Shown here: in pieces, positions 6,347-14,425 of the stretch | Position numbering within the stretch: position 1 is the first letter of the stretch | Layout of the letters: the number at the start of each line of letters is the position of its first letter | Source: an uncultured Muribaculum sp. | GTDB taxonomy: Bacteria > Bacteroidota > Bacteroidia > Bacteroidales > Muribaculaceae | DNA: 33,519 bases | Reading direction: 5' to 3' | Assembly (NCBI GenBank): GCA_910578835.1 | Contig: CAJTSK010000029.1 | Location: 1 to 33,519 of the forward strand | Position numbers and translations under genes: made by a program | The notes under the pieces: generated by a model | Seen by the model: only the letters and a program-made list of their open reading frames with translations | Told to the model about the DNA's origin: nothing | The model's database searches: none

Positions 6347-7438
6347 ATGAAACATATAATCCTCACCATGGTGCTTGCCTCATTTTGGGCGGTCAATGCA
6401 TCAGCGACTAAAACTACAACAATGGACAATAATGACACCACAATCAGAATCTCTGATTTAAATCTGACTTCGGAATGGGACAAGACATTTCCGAAAAGCG
6501 ACAAGGTAAATCACTGCAAAGTCACTTTCACCAACCGATACGGGATTACACTTGCCGCTGACATGTACACACCTAAGGACACCGCCGGCAAGCTTCCTGC
6601 CATTGCTATATGCGGTCCGTTTGGTGCAGTAAAAGAGCAGTGTGCTGGTCTTTATGCTCAGCAGCTTGCCGAACGTGGTTTCCTTACTATAGTCTTTGAC
6701 CCGTCGTTTACCGGCGAAAGCGGTGGTTATCCCCGGCGCGTTTCATCGCCCGATATCAATGTGGAAGATTTCTCTGCCGCAGTGGATTTCTTGTCGGTAC
6801 AGCCATTTGTCGACGCCGACTGCATTGGTATTCTTGGAATATGTGGTTGGGGTGGGATAGGCATACAGGCGGCTATCAATGACGCGCGTATAAAAGCGGC
6901 AGTAGCATCAACGATGTACGACATGACGCGTGTCAGTGCCAACGGCTATTTTGATGCCGACAATTCAAAAGAAAAACGCAACGAGCTACGGGAAGTACTT
7001 TCAATTCAGCGTACAGAAGATTATCGCAACGGCTACTACCGCCGCGCCGGAGGTGTCATAGACCCTCTGCCCGACGATGTACCGCAGTTTGTAAAAGATT
7101 ACCATGCCTATTACAAGACTCCGCGCGGCTATCATGAGCGCTCCGGCAACTCAACCGACGGCTGGAACACAACTTCGGTAATCCCATTTGTCAATTTCAA
7201 GTTTTTTGAATATGCCGGAGAACTCGAACGGGCAGTTATGATTGTACATGGCGAGAACGCTCACTCTCGATACTTCGGGGAAGATACATTCAAGCTGCTT
7301 CACGGCGACAATAAGGAACTGCTGATAGTGGCAGATGCAACACATTGTGACCTGTATGACAATCTCGACAAAATTCCTATGGGTCAGATTACCGCATTCT
7401 ATAACAGGTGGATGCCGGCAAGCCCTGAAAAGCCATGA
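6347..7438 (+). CDS. Secreted YcjY-type alpha/beta hydrolase, 363 aa
   Basis: A signal peptide (MKHIILTMVLASFWAVNASA) precedes an alpha/beta hydrolase fold. Strand motifs of the YcjY/dienelactone-hydrolase-like family are present: ITLAADMYTPK, FDPSFTGESGG, the nucleophile elbow GICGWGG at 164-170, VHGENAHSRYF, and the catalytic His in ATHCDLYD. The nucleophile position holds Cys 166 instead of the usual Ser, as is known for this family and for dienelactone hydrolases. Substrate unknown. It is probably periplasmic because of the leader. It is divergent from the Crp/Fnr gene with about 200 bp between starts, so that regulator may control it. A strong terminator follows at 7456-7503. Confidence 0.85.
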   Translation: MKHIILTMVLASFWAVNASATKTTTMDNNDTTIRISDLNLTSEWDKTFPKSDKVNHCKVTFTNRYGITLAADMYTPKDTAGKLPAIAICGPFGAVKEQCAGLYAQQLAERGFLTIVFDPSFTGESGGYPRRVSSPDINVEDFSAAVDFLSVQPFVDADCIGILGICGWGGIGIQAAINDARIKAAVASTMYDMTRVSANGYFDADNSKEKRNELREVLSIQRTEDYRNGYYRRAGGVIDPLPDDVPQFVKDYHAYYKTPRGYHERSGNSTDGWNTTSVIPFVNFKFFEYAGELERAVMIVHGENAHSRYFGEDTFKLLHGDNKELLIVADATHCDLYDNLDKIPMGQITAFYNRWMPASPEKP

Positions 7439-7455
7439 CCCGAGGGAACCACGAC

Positions 7456-7503
7456 AAGTGTCGCCTCAGCATACAGGCTTGTCTGATGCTGACGGTGACA
7501 CTT
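7456..7503 (+). terminator. Terminator after hydrolase gene
   Basis: Outer stem AAGTGTC (7456-7462) with GACACTT (7497-7503) and inner stem TCAGCAT/ATGCTGA, followed by a pyrimidine-rich CTTTCCTTT. It sits between the convergent hydrolase and carboxypeptidase-regulatory-like genes, so it may serve both. Confidence 0.7.
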
Positions 7504-7514
7504 TCCTTTAAACT

Positions 7515-8354
7515 CTAATCAATAGTGTCGTAGGCTACATAAATGGGAAATACGACAGGAAATCTAAACCATGACGAATGACTTGCGGCGCGCATGCGGG
7601 TAGTCCCGGTAAGCGGACTTGCTTTAAACATGAAAAACTCTGAGCTGTAATTTTCAAGAAATTCCAGTTCTACATAGTATTCTCCTTTTTCCAGCGTTAT
7701 TTCATCGCTAAACGTGTGAGCAAAAGAGTTGTCTACAAGTTGAGATATATGATAATCGAAATATTCAGGTTTAAGATTCATCAATTTGTATTTGTCATCT
7801 TCCTTACGATAGAAATTTACCCGAAATTTCATCTGTGAAAGAGGTTTGCAACCATTGGGAAGAGTGTCAGATATATTGTGAAAACCTATCTCTTTAAGCC
7901 ATGCACGCTTTTTTACTTTTACCAACATAGCGATGCCGAAACCGGCAATAGAGTCGCCAGCCATGTTAAATTGAAGAATTCCGCCACCCTTTTTACGTCC
8001 TGCAATTTTATGCTTTATTTTTTCCGGTTTTACCACAACTTCATTTAGCTGCACGGCATTTTCAGAGAGTAAAATCGTATCGGGAACTGTCATGAAATCT
8101 TTAACCGCGAATGTTTGGGTAATGTATCCGATACATGAAATGCGAATCGAATCGTTAATGTGGCGGGAGTCCATTTTTAGAGTAAAATTGCCGAGTGTGT
8201 CAGTCAGTGTACCGCAATTCCGGTCAATAATGCCGACGCTTGCATATTGGACCGGTGCTCCTGTTGATTTCGACAACACCGTTTTGCCATATCCGGCAAC
8301 ACAGCCAAGCAACAACACCAATAAGCATAAACATCTATTTCGTAATGATTTCAT
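7515..8354 (-). CDS. Exported carboxypeptidase-regulatory-like protein, 279 aa
   Basis: The signal region MKSLRNRCLCLLVLLLGCVAG could direct either signal peptidase I or lipidation at Cys 18 (the lipobox LLGC is imperfect). Residues 24-105 form a CarboxypepD_reg-like beta sandwich (PF13715): GAPVQYASVGIIDRNCGTLT, then DTLGNFTL, ISCIGYITQTF and LNEVVVKP. This is the module found at the start of many SusC/TonB receptors. Here it is followed by a C-terminal beta-rich domain of about 170 residues (MKFRVNFYRKEDDKYKLMN, EKGEYYVELEFLENY) instead of a porin barrel. Similar stand-alone proteins occur widely in Bacteroidales with no defined role. It has its own promoter (8390-8397). Confidence 0.75.
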   Translation of the reverse strand: MKSLRNRCLCLLVLLLGCVAGYGKTVLSKSTGAPVQYASVGIIDRNCGTLTDTLGNFTLKMDSRHINDSIRISCIGYITQTFAVKDFMTVPDTILLSENAVQLNEVVVKPEKIKHKIAGRKKGGGILQFNMAGDSIAGFGIAMLVKVKKRAWLKEIGFHNISDTLPNGCKPLSQMKFRVNFYRKEDDKYKLMNLKPEYFDYHISQLVDNSFAHTFSDEITLEKGEYYVELEFLENYSSEFFMFKASPLTGTTRMRAASHSSWFRFPVVFPIYVAYDTID

Positions 8355-8389
8355 ATCGCGTAGTTCAAAATTATAATAAATTCACATCG

Positions 8390-8397
8390 CAAAGTTA
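8390..8397 (-). promoter_or_regulatory. -7 element of 279-aa exported protein gene
   Basis: TAACTTTG on the minus strand, about 36 bp upstream of the ATG at 8354. Confidence 0.55.
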
Positions 8398-8454
8398 ACA
8401 ATTTTCACAACAATCACAACATAAAGATTGAAATCATTTCTGAAAAACAATATT

Positions 8455-8496
8455 AAAAAAGAAGTGACGCGGTTAAGGTCGCGCCACTTCTTTAAA
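8455..8496 (-). terminator. Terminator of fabI
   Basis: Stem GAAGTG(A)CGCG paired with CGCG(C)CACTTC around 8461-8490, followed on the minus strand by a run of six T. It lies 24 nt after the fabI stop. Confidence 0.85.
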
Positions 8497-8519
8497 CGTT
8501 TATATCTGTTTCTGAAAAA

Positions 8520-9377
8520 TTAACCGTACTGGATTGTTCCGTCAGAATTACGATAGAGGTCGAAGCTTTTTTCGTACTGGTCCATTGCACGGAGGCTCAT
8601 ACCCATGCTTGAGAATCCACCGTCATGATAAAGATTCTGCATGGTCACCTTGCGGGTGAGGTCGCTGAACATCACGATACAATAGTTGGCACACTCTTCT
8701 GCATCAGCATTGCCGAGAGGCGACATACGGTTAGCAAAGTCCATAAGTGAGTCCATGCCCTTTACTCCGCTACCGGCGGTAGTCTGTGTGGGTGACTGGG
8801 AGATTGTATTGATTCTCACGTGCTTTTCTCTTCCGTAGATGTAGCCGAAGCTGCGGGCGATAGATTCAAGGAGAGCCTTGGCGTCAGCCATGTCATTGTA
8901 GCCAAACATAGTGCGCTGAGCCGCGATATAGCTAAGAGCGATGATGCTACCGTAATCATTTATAGCGTCAAGCTTTTTAGCAGCCTGAATCATTTTGTGA
9001 AATGATACCGCCGAGATGTCAAGAGTCTTGTTGAGCAGGTCATAGTCGATATCATCGTAAAGACGTTTCTTGCGCACATTGGGCGACATGCCTATAGAGT
9101 GAAGAACGAAATCTATTTTGCCGCCGAGCACCTCGGTAGAGCGCTGAAATACCATTTCAAGATCATCTACATTGGTTGCATCAGCCGGGATAACTTCAGC
9201 ATTCAGTTTCTCGCCAAGCTTGCTCACATCACCCATTCTCACTGCTACGGGAGTGTTGGAAAGAGTGATTGTCGCGCCTTCCTCGACAGCCTTTTCAGCT
9301 ACCTTCCAGGCGATACTCATGTCATTGAGCGCGCCGAATATCACACCGCGCTTTCCTTTCAATAGGTTGTAACTCAT
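8520..9377 (-). CDS. fabI: Enoyl-[acyl-carrier-protein] reductase (NADH) FabI
   Basis: This cytoplasmic enzyme reduces trans-2-enoyl-ACP in the last step of each fatty-acid elongation cycle. It is an SDR-fold protein of 285 aa, slightly longer than E. coli FabI (262). The N-terminal nucleotide-binding region reads RGVIFGALNDMSIAW, the FabI variant of the glycine motif. The catalytic set Tyr 150, Tyr 160 and Lys 167 keeps the E. coli spacing of Y146, Y156 and K163 (LSYIAAQRTMFGYNDMADAK). The monocistronic unit is bounded by a promoter (9402-9434) and a terminator (8455-8496). It has no fatty-acid gene neighbours. Confidence 0.95.
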   Translation of the reverse strand: MSYNLLKGKRGVIFGALNDMSIAWKVAEKAVEEGATITLSNTPVAVRMGDVSKLGEKLNAEVIPADATNVDDLEMVFQRSTEVLGGKIDFVLHSIGMSPNVRKKRLYDDIDYDLLNKTLDISAVSFHKMIQAAKKLDAINDYGSIIALSYIAAQRTMFGYNDMADAKALLESIARSFGYIYGREKHVRINTISQSPTQTTAGSGVKGMDSLMDFANRMSPLGNADAEECANYCIVMFSDLTRKVTMQNLYHDGGFSSMGMSLRAMDQYEKSFDLYRNSDGTIQYG

Positions 9378-9401
9378 TAATTCTGCTTATTAAATTCTGG
9401 G

Positions 9402-9434
9402 CAAAGTTACAAAAAAATCCGGATTTCACACAAA
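9402..9434 (-). promoter_or_regulatory. fabI promoter
   Basis: -7 TAACTTTG (complement 9402-9409) and -33 TTTG (complement 9431-9434) with a 21-bp spacer, a good match to the Bacteroidota sigma-AB consensus. Confidence 0.7.
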
Positions 9435-9528
9435 AAGCAGCTTTTAAGCATCGTGGCATGCTGATTTCATTCCCCGCACAACTTACACTGCCTATCTAAT
9501 CAAGAGATTGTTTTAATAAAATAGAGTG

Positions 9529-9558
9529 GGGAGCGACCGACATTCCGACCGCTCCCCG
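9529..9558 (-). terminator. Terminator of alpha-amylase gene
   Basis: Perfect 8-bp stem GGGGAGCG (9529-9536) with CGCTCCCC (9551-9558) and a further inner pairing. On the minus strand it is followed by a T-rich stretch (CTCTATTTTATT). Confidence 0.8.
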
Positions 9559-9579
9559 ACGTGAGTGTAATTCAACGCG

Positions 9580-11460
9580 TTAAGGGATATAACACTTTGT
9601 CGTATTGTTACCGGTGCGGATGATGTATATTCCGCTTCCAGGATTTTCTACCTTTATGCCCTGAAGATTATAATATTCAGGCTCGGCGTCATCACTTATA
9701 GTGACACCGTTGATGCCCGCCATCTCAGTTACCGACACGCTCTTGTCGCTCCAGTCTACTGCGATGGTATAAGAGCCGGCCGGCACTACGGTGTAAGCTT
9801 TCGGGTCACTCATCTGGTAGATAGGCGCAGTCATGCCGCTTGAAAGCTTGGTGTCATTGGATGCGCCGTATCTGTTGCCGCTATTGTTAAATGCGTCCCA
9901 GTCATTAGCTGCTCCAAGCTCTTTTGTAAAGCTGAAGTATCCGTCGACAGTCACGTCGGCAGTAAATTTACTGCCTGATTTCGTCATCTCCACGCCAATT
10001 GCCGGGCTCCATGTGTTGCCGTTGACTTCTCCTATTATATAGAATGATGCAGGCATATCAGACGGGATGTCATCGTCATCATCATCCTCTCCCGGTTCAT
10101 ATGGCTCGTCGGCATCATATATTACTGCGATACCGGTGTCACCTACGCGACCGCTGATAGTAGTCGCGGTAACAGTAAATGTATTGCCCGAAACTTCATC
10201 GATATAAGTGCCGTCGGGCACATATCCGCCACCATTTGCGATACTTACGTCACGGCTGCCTCCGGCACCGATGACTATACATGCACCGCCATTTTTACGG
10301 GTCACGCACACTATGCCGTCAGACGCGGTAAAATAGTCGGGACGTCCTACCATCGCATTCTTAAAATGATTTACTGCCGCGATTTCTTTAGATGAGAAGT
10401 GGGTGCTTCCTTTCTGTCCCATCTTAATCGCATTACGGCGTGTAGCTGATGGACGGGAGAAGTAGAGTGAGGTCTCGCCGTTTCGGCAAGCGCCGATTGC
10501 CCATATGCGGTCAATCTTGTCTTGCGACACATTTGAGCTGTTGGTGCCATAATCTCCGTCGTTAGAATATGTGTCATGGCTTTCTCCCCAGTAAACGACA
10601 CCGGTTGAAGGTACTCCGTTGGCGGTCCAGCTACCGTAGCCTGACGGCACATTGCCTGAGCATACCTGATTGTAAGCCCACGAGGAATATTCCGAGTCGG
10701 TGACGCTTATATAATCGGTGTATTCTTTTAACAAGGTGTATTTGTCTCCGCCCGGGCCGTCGAGAATTTCGCCGTAATGCCACATTCCGGGGACTGAGGT
10801 CACTGTCTGCCAGAAACCGCATCCCTCCGAGGGCAGTCCGATATGTTTGGCGGCATCCCAGCGTATACCGGCAACTCCACATGATTTCAAGTCTTCCACA
10901 AACGCCTTGGCGCGTTGCTGTACATCATCGCGCTCTGAATTGACATCACCGTAATCGCCAAGTTGACCGTGAGTGATACTGTAGCGGCTGTTATAGTTTA
11001 TGCCGCCTTGCCAACGTACACGCTCGTCAGTATCCCACCAGCTGTCGTGATAGCCCGATGCCTGATTGACATGATTTGCCACTACGTCGACTACTATCTT
11101 GATACCATATTTCGCCGCTTCTTCACAGAGCGAGGAAAGCTCGTTGCGGGTCGAAGCTACTCCCGATGAGCGGAACGCAAAGTCGTAAGGCATATAGGCA
11201 TAAAACCATTCAGCCCCCGAATTACAGTTGCCTTGTACCGGTGAGAGCTGTACGGCTCCAAATCCGGCTTCGGCGATTGCAGGCAATTCCGCCTTTACCT
11301 GGGAGCAAGTCCAGTCAAAGCAATGGAGGATATTGCCTTCCTGAATATTTTCAGGCAATCCGTAATCATTATTACTTGCCGCGAAAGCTGCCGGAGTCGC
11401 ACCCAGCAACATCATTGAATAGAATAATACTTTTACCATTTTAAATGAAAAATTAATCAC
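9580..11460 (-). CDS. Secreted GH13 alpha-amylase, 626 aa
   Basis: Hydrolyses internal alpha-1,4 bonds of starch or related glucans outside the cytoplasm. After a signal peptide (cleavage near residue 28, PAAFA) there is a GH13 barrel with all catalytic motifs: DVVANH 125-130, GIRWDAAKH 198-206 (nucleophile Asp 202), acid/base Glu 231 in YGEILDG, and ESHD 293-296 (Asp 296). A small beta domain follows, then an acidic linker (about 456-466), a SusE/SusF-like starch-binding module (about 470-575), and a short C-terminal segment (YYNLQGIKVENPGSGIYI) like the C-terminal modules of secreted Bacteroidales proteins. The start at 11460 gives MINFSFKMVK; the ATG at 11439 is an alternative. No SusC/D genes adjoin it. 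Confidence 0.92.
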   Translation of the reverse strand: MINFSFKMVKVLFYSMMLLGATPAAFAASNNDYGLPENIQEGNILHCFDWTCSQVKAELPAIAEAGFGAVQLSPVQGNCNSGAEWFYAYMPYDFAFRSSGVASTRNELSSLCEEAAKYGIKIVVDVVANHVNQASGYHDSWWDTDERVRWQGGINYNSRYSITHGQLGDYGDVNSERDDVQQRAKAFVEDLKSCGVAGIRWDAAKHIGLPSEGCGFWQTVTSVPGMWHYGEILDGPGGDKYTLLKEYTDYISVTDSEYSSWAYNQVCSGNVPSGYGSWTANGVPSTGVVYWGESHDTYSNDGDYGTNSSNVSQDKIDRIWAIGACRNGETSLYFSRPSATRRNAIKMGQKGSTHFSSKEIAAVNHFKNAMVGRPDYFTASDGIVCVTRKNGGACIVIGAGGSRDVSIANGGGYVPDGTYIDEVSGNTFTVTATTISGRVGDTGIAVIYDADEPYEPGEDDDDDDIPSDMPASFYIIGEVNGNTWSPAIGVEMTKSGSKFTADVTVDGYFSFTKELGAANDWDAFNNSGNRYGASNDTKLSSGMTAPIYQMSDPKAYTVVPAGSYTIAVDWSDKSVSVTEMAGINGVTISDDAEPEYYNLQGIKVENPGSGIYIIRTGNNTTKCYIP

Positions 11461-11488
11461 AGAATTAAAAAAAAATTATAAGACAATC

Positions 11489-11496
11489 CAAAATTA
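11489..11496 (-). promoter_or_regulatory. -7 element of amylase gene
   Basis: TAATTTTG on the minus strand about 29 bp upstream of the ATG at 11460. No clear -33 element, which could mean activator dependence. Confidence 0.45.
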
Positions 11497-11559
11497 GCAA
11501 AACTTATCGGACATTCATATAATTTATGCTTTATAACATATAATCAGACACGCTTTTTA

Positions 11560-11590
11560 TTGCAGATGACTTATTAATAATGTAATTTTG
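11560..11590 (+). promoter_or_regulatory. Promoter of macro-domain-like gene
   Basis: TTG at 11560-11562 and TAATTTTG at 11583-11590 with a 20-bp spacer, 26 bp upstream of the ATG at 11617. Confidence 0.6.
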
Positions 11591-11616
11591 AAATAAACTA
11601 ACTAAACAAATAGTAA

Positions 11617-12030
11617 ATGGTAAAATTCACGCCTGAAAATATAACATCGCTTGGCAAGGATGATATATTTGTATTTGGGAGCAATCTTGCCGGAATCCAC
11701 GCAGGAGGTGCTGCGCGTGTTGCATATCAGCGATTTGGAGCGATAATGGGGCAGGGAGTAGGGATTCAGGGACAGTCTTATGCCATCCCGACAATGCACG
11801 GTGGAGTGGAAGAAATAAGACCGTATGTAGATGAATTCATAGCTCTTGCGCGAGAGTGGGACCAGAATACGTTTTATGTCACCCGCATAGGCTGTGGCAT
11901 TGCCGGGTTTACCGATGAAGAGATTGCTCCGCTTTTTACCGAAGCAGTGGAGTTGTACAACGTCAGGTTGCCTGAAAGTTTTTATCGAATTATAATGAAG
12001 AATAATGACGGAAAAGGAAAAGATGCTTAA
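11617..12030 (+). CDS. A1S_2505 family macro-domain-like protein, 137 aa
   Basis: The sequence FVFGSNLAGIHAGGAARVA followed by GAIMGQGVGIQGQSYAIPT is the signature of the A1S_2505 family, called a phage non-structural protein in databases and found in many bacterial and phage genomes. The glycine-rich loop and the strand order resemble macro domains, which bind ADP-ribose or remove it, so a role in NAD or ADP-ribose metabolism is plausible but unproven. The protein is cytoplasmic, with no signal. Its last 26 nt overlap the start of the acetyltransferase gene in another frame, so the two are co-transcribed. The final residues (MKNNDGKGKDA) are probably a consequence of that overlap. Confidence 0.75.
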   Translation: MVKFTPENITSLGKDDIFVFGSNLAGIHAGGAARVAYQRFGAIMGQGVGIQGQSYAIPTMHGGVEEIRPYVDEFIALAREWDQNTFYVTRIGCGIAGFTDEEIAPLFTEAVELYNVRLPESFYRIIMKNNDGKGKDA

Positions 12031-12571
12031 AGGCATGATATATGATGCCAACTATGACCCCGAACTGATTAAAGAGCGGTCATGGTGTAAGGAGATGTGT
12101 CATGACTATAACAATCTGCGTCCAGGCGACATTGCCGGGCGTGAGGCTCTGTTGAGAAAATTGCTTGGAGAGGTGCATGAACATGTGCTTATCGAACAGC
12201 CGTTTTATTGTGACTACGGTTATAATATACGCCTTGGGGAAAATTTCTATTCCAACGTAAATATGGTGATTCTTGATGGAGCTTCCGTGACCTTTGGCGA
12301 CAATGTGTTTGTGGCTCCAAATTGTGGTTTTTATACTGCCGGACATCCGCTTGACCCGGACGAAAGAAACCGCGGACTGGAATATGCGCGCCCGATAACG
12401 ATAGGCAACAATGTGTGGATAGGCGCCGGCGTATCGGTATTGCCTGGGGTGACTATCGGTGATAATTGCGTAATCGGAGCCGGAAGTGTGGTCAACCGTG
12501 ATATTCCGGCATGGTCGCTTGCTGCCGGAAATCCATGTCGCGTCATCAAGGCTATTGAGCCAGAAAAGTAA
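12005..12571 (+). CDS. Maltose/galactoside O-acetyltransferase family, 188 aa
   Basis: Acetyl-CoA-dependent sugar O-acetyltransferase of the LacA/Maa/NodL group. The N-terminal maltose-acetyltransferase domain (MTEKEKMLKGMIYDANYDPEL) is followed by a left-handed beta helix of hexapeptide repeats (FGDNVFVAPNCGF, IGNNVWIGAGVSVLPGVTIG, IGAGSVV). The catalytic His lies in TAGHPLDP near residue 116, the expected place. Cytoplasmic. The usual substrate is non-metabolised sugar, thought to be detoxified by acetylation. Its start overlaps the macro-domain-like gene by 26 nt, and its end overlaps yaaA by 20 nt tail to tail. Confidence 0.9.
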   Translation: MTEKEKMLKGMIYDANYDPELIKERSWCKEMCHDYNNLRPGDIAGREALLRKLLGEVHEHVLIEQPFYCDYGYNIRLGENFYSNVNMVILDGASVTFGDNVFVAPNCGFYTAGHPLDPDERNRGLEYARPITIGNNVWIGAGVSVLPGVTIGDNCVIGAGSVVNRDIPAWSLAAGNPCRVIKAIEPEK

Positions 12572-13301
12572 AATCTGAGTCATGAAGGCGAAAGCCTTCG
12601 AAGTCAAATCCGGCAAGCTCGGCGGGGTCCTCTATCCGGTTGGCAAGTATATATTTTGCCATCTCTCCGCGACACATCTTTGCATAGATGGTCACAGTGC
12701 GCTCCTTGCCATCTTTCAGAATCTTGAAAACCGGTGTCACGACTTTTGTCTCTTTTACTACTCGTTTCCAGTCAAACATCCCTTTCATCTCGGCACTTGC
12801 GAGATTGACGAGAGTGCCACCCGAGGCTTTTACCGCGTCAATCAGGGTGTCGGTAAGCAGTGGGCGCCAATATTCAAACATTGTCTTGCCTCCTGTACAT
12901 GGTAGCTCTACATTCCCTTCAAGACGATAGGGATTGATAAGGTCAAGCGGACGCAACATTCCGTAAAGAAATGAGCATATCGTGAGCCGCGAATTGGCGT
13001 AGGCGAGAGATTGGTCACTGAAACTTTCAAGTGCCAGTTTCTTAAATACCATGCCGTCATATATAAATCCTGCCGGCTGTCGCGTTGCCTCGATAGGGAA
13101 ATTACGGTATCGCAGATGATTCTCGACGGCAATACTGCGGTTGGTCCCGAGTATGTGCTGAAGTTCGTCAACCGAATAACGAGCAAGGTCGGCGGCAATC
13201 ATATCGGCATTGGCTTTAAAACGCGGCTCGGTTAAGCCTTCCACATTTCGCGCAGGTAAGACATCTTTCATCAGTTTTGCGCAGGCGAGTAATATGTGCA
13301 T
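12552..13301 (-). CDS. yaaA: Peroxide stress protein YaaA
   Basis: A DUF328/UPF0246 family protein of 249 aa, close to E. coli YaaA (258). Recognisable blocks are MHILLACAKLMK at the start, YDGMVFKKL, LYGMLRPLDLINPYRLE and MCRGEMAKYILANR. In E. coli YaaA lowers free intracellular iron under hydrogen peroxide and has a DNA-binding fold; the same role is likely but inferred. It starts 7 nt after hemW and is the last gene of the tsaB operon. Its 3' end overlaps the convergent acetyltransferase gene by 20 nt with no terminator between them. Confidence 0.92.
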   Translation of the reverse strand: MHILLACAKLMKDVLPARNVEGLTEPRFKANADMIAADLARYSVDELQHILGTNRSIAVENHLRYRNFPIEATRQPAGFIYDGMVFKKLALESFSDQSLAYANSRLTICSFLYGMLRPLDLINPYRLEGNVELPCTGGKTMFEYWRPLLTDTLIDAVKASGGTLVNLASAEMKGMFDWKRVVKETKVVTPVFKILKDGKERTVTIYAKMCRGEMAKYILANRIEDPAELAGFDFEGFRLHDSDFTFLAQ

Positions 13302-13308
13302 GAGGTAG

Positions 13309-14418
13309 TCAATGTATAAGTTCTACTAATATGGCATCGGAGATAAGAAATGATGCTTCGGCAATAAAAAGTGACGACGGAGTCTCGATTATATTACCGG
13401 AGGCGATAAATCTATGTGCCGAAGCAAGGAGCGAGTCAAGTGCAACGGCACCAAAAAGGCTGACAAACTGCCGCTTGTCAATGCCTTCGGCTGTACGTAG
13501 AGCGGTGATTACATAATCATTGTACAGGGAATCGGCGGTCTCATTCTCTATGTCAAAAAATGTTTTTCCCGACATAATATCGGAAATATAGGCTTTTACA
13601 CCTGTGCGGTTGGCACGGCGTACTTTCCCGTCGAAACTATGGGCAGCAGTTCCAAGCCCGAGGTAAGGGGTAAAATCCCAATATGAGCTATTGTGGCGCG
13701 ATTGTCGCCCGGGTCTCGCGAAATTGGATATTTCATAATGGATATATCCTGCATTGCGAAGCGTGTCGGTAAGGCGATGATACATTTCGTTGACCGTATC
13801 TTCGTCGGCTTCCTTAACTTTTCCTGTCGTAAGCATCGCATAAAGGCGTGTACCTGGTTCAAAAGAGAGCGAATAAGCTGAAATATGTTCCACACCGGTA
13901 GCCACAAGGCGGTCAAGGGACTCTTGCCACGAGCCGGGAGTCTGTCCCGGCAGACCGTATATAAGGTCTCCGCTTATGTTGTCTATGCCACCTCTGCGTA
14001 GTATCGAAAGCGCCGTTTCCGCATCATCTCCTGTGTGACGGCGGTTGATAGCCTTCAACTCGGCATCGGAAAATGACTGTATGCCTATGCTCACACGGTC
14101 TATACCCAAATCCTTTATCGCCTTCACCCATTCGGGAGTGATATCCTCAGGATTAGCCTCGATTGTAAATTCTGTAAGATTTTCCGGCGCTATGTTCTCA
14201 ACGAGTCTCCGGAGCAGACGGGCAGGGATAATAGACGGTGTGCCGCCTCCTATATACATTGTGGAAATCGGCTCGCTTAGTTCGCCGCGTCTCATACGCC
14301 ACTCAGCGACAACAGCATCAATGTAAGCTTCTGCAGCTTCTGCACGCGGCATCGAATAAAAGTCGCAATAGATACACTTAGAGTGACAGAAGGGAATATG
14401 TATATAAAGTCCTGCCAT
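13309..14418 (-). CDS. hemW: HemW-like radical SAM heme chaperone, 369 aa
   Basis: A radical SAM protein of the HemN/HemW group. The start at 14418 is chosen because MAGLYIHIPFCHSKCIYCDF is the family N-terminus and it begins 7 nt after the preceding stop. A longer reading from 14496 would run back into that gene. Cys 11, 15 and 18 form the CxxxCxxC cluster site. Other family blocks are GGGTPS, SIGIQSF, GLPGQT, and HNSSYW, which marks the HemW rather than the HemN oxidase branch. HemW delivers heme to membrane proteins and is not a coproporphyrinogen oxidase, although old annotations call it HemN. Confidence 0.92.
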   Translation of the reverse strand: MAGLYIHIPFCHSKCIYCDFYSMPRAEAAEAYIDAVVAEWRMRRGELSEPISTMYIGGGTPSIIPARLLRRLVENIAPENLTEFTIEANPEDITPEWVKAIKDLGIDRVSIGIQSFSDAELKAINRRHTGDDAETALSILRRGGIDNISGDLIYGLPGQTPGSWQESLDRLVATGVEHISAYSLSFEPGTRLYAMLTTGKVKEADEDTVNEMYHRLTDTLRNAGYIHYEISNFARPGRQSRHNSSYWDFTPYLGLGTAAHSFDGKVRRANRTGVKAYISDIMSGKTFFDIENETADSLYNDYVITALRTAEGIDKRQFVSLFGAVALDSLLASAHRFIASGNIIETPSSLFIAEASFLISDAILVELIH

Positions 14419-14425
14419 AGGGTCG

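Noticed and set aside
11617..12571. Frameshift that splits one gene into the macro-domain-like and acetyltransferase frames
   Set aside because: Each part is a complete protein of a separate family with its own normal N-terminus, so the overlap is a genuine gene junction.
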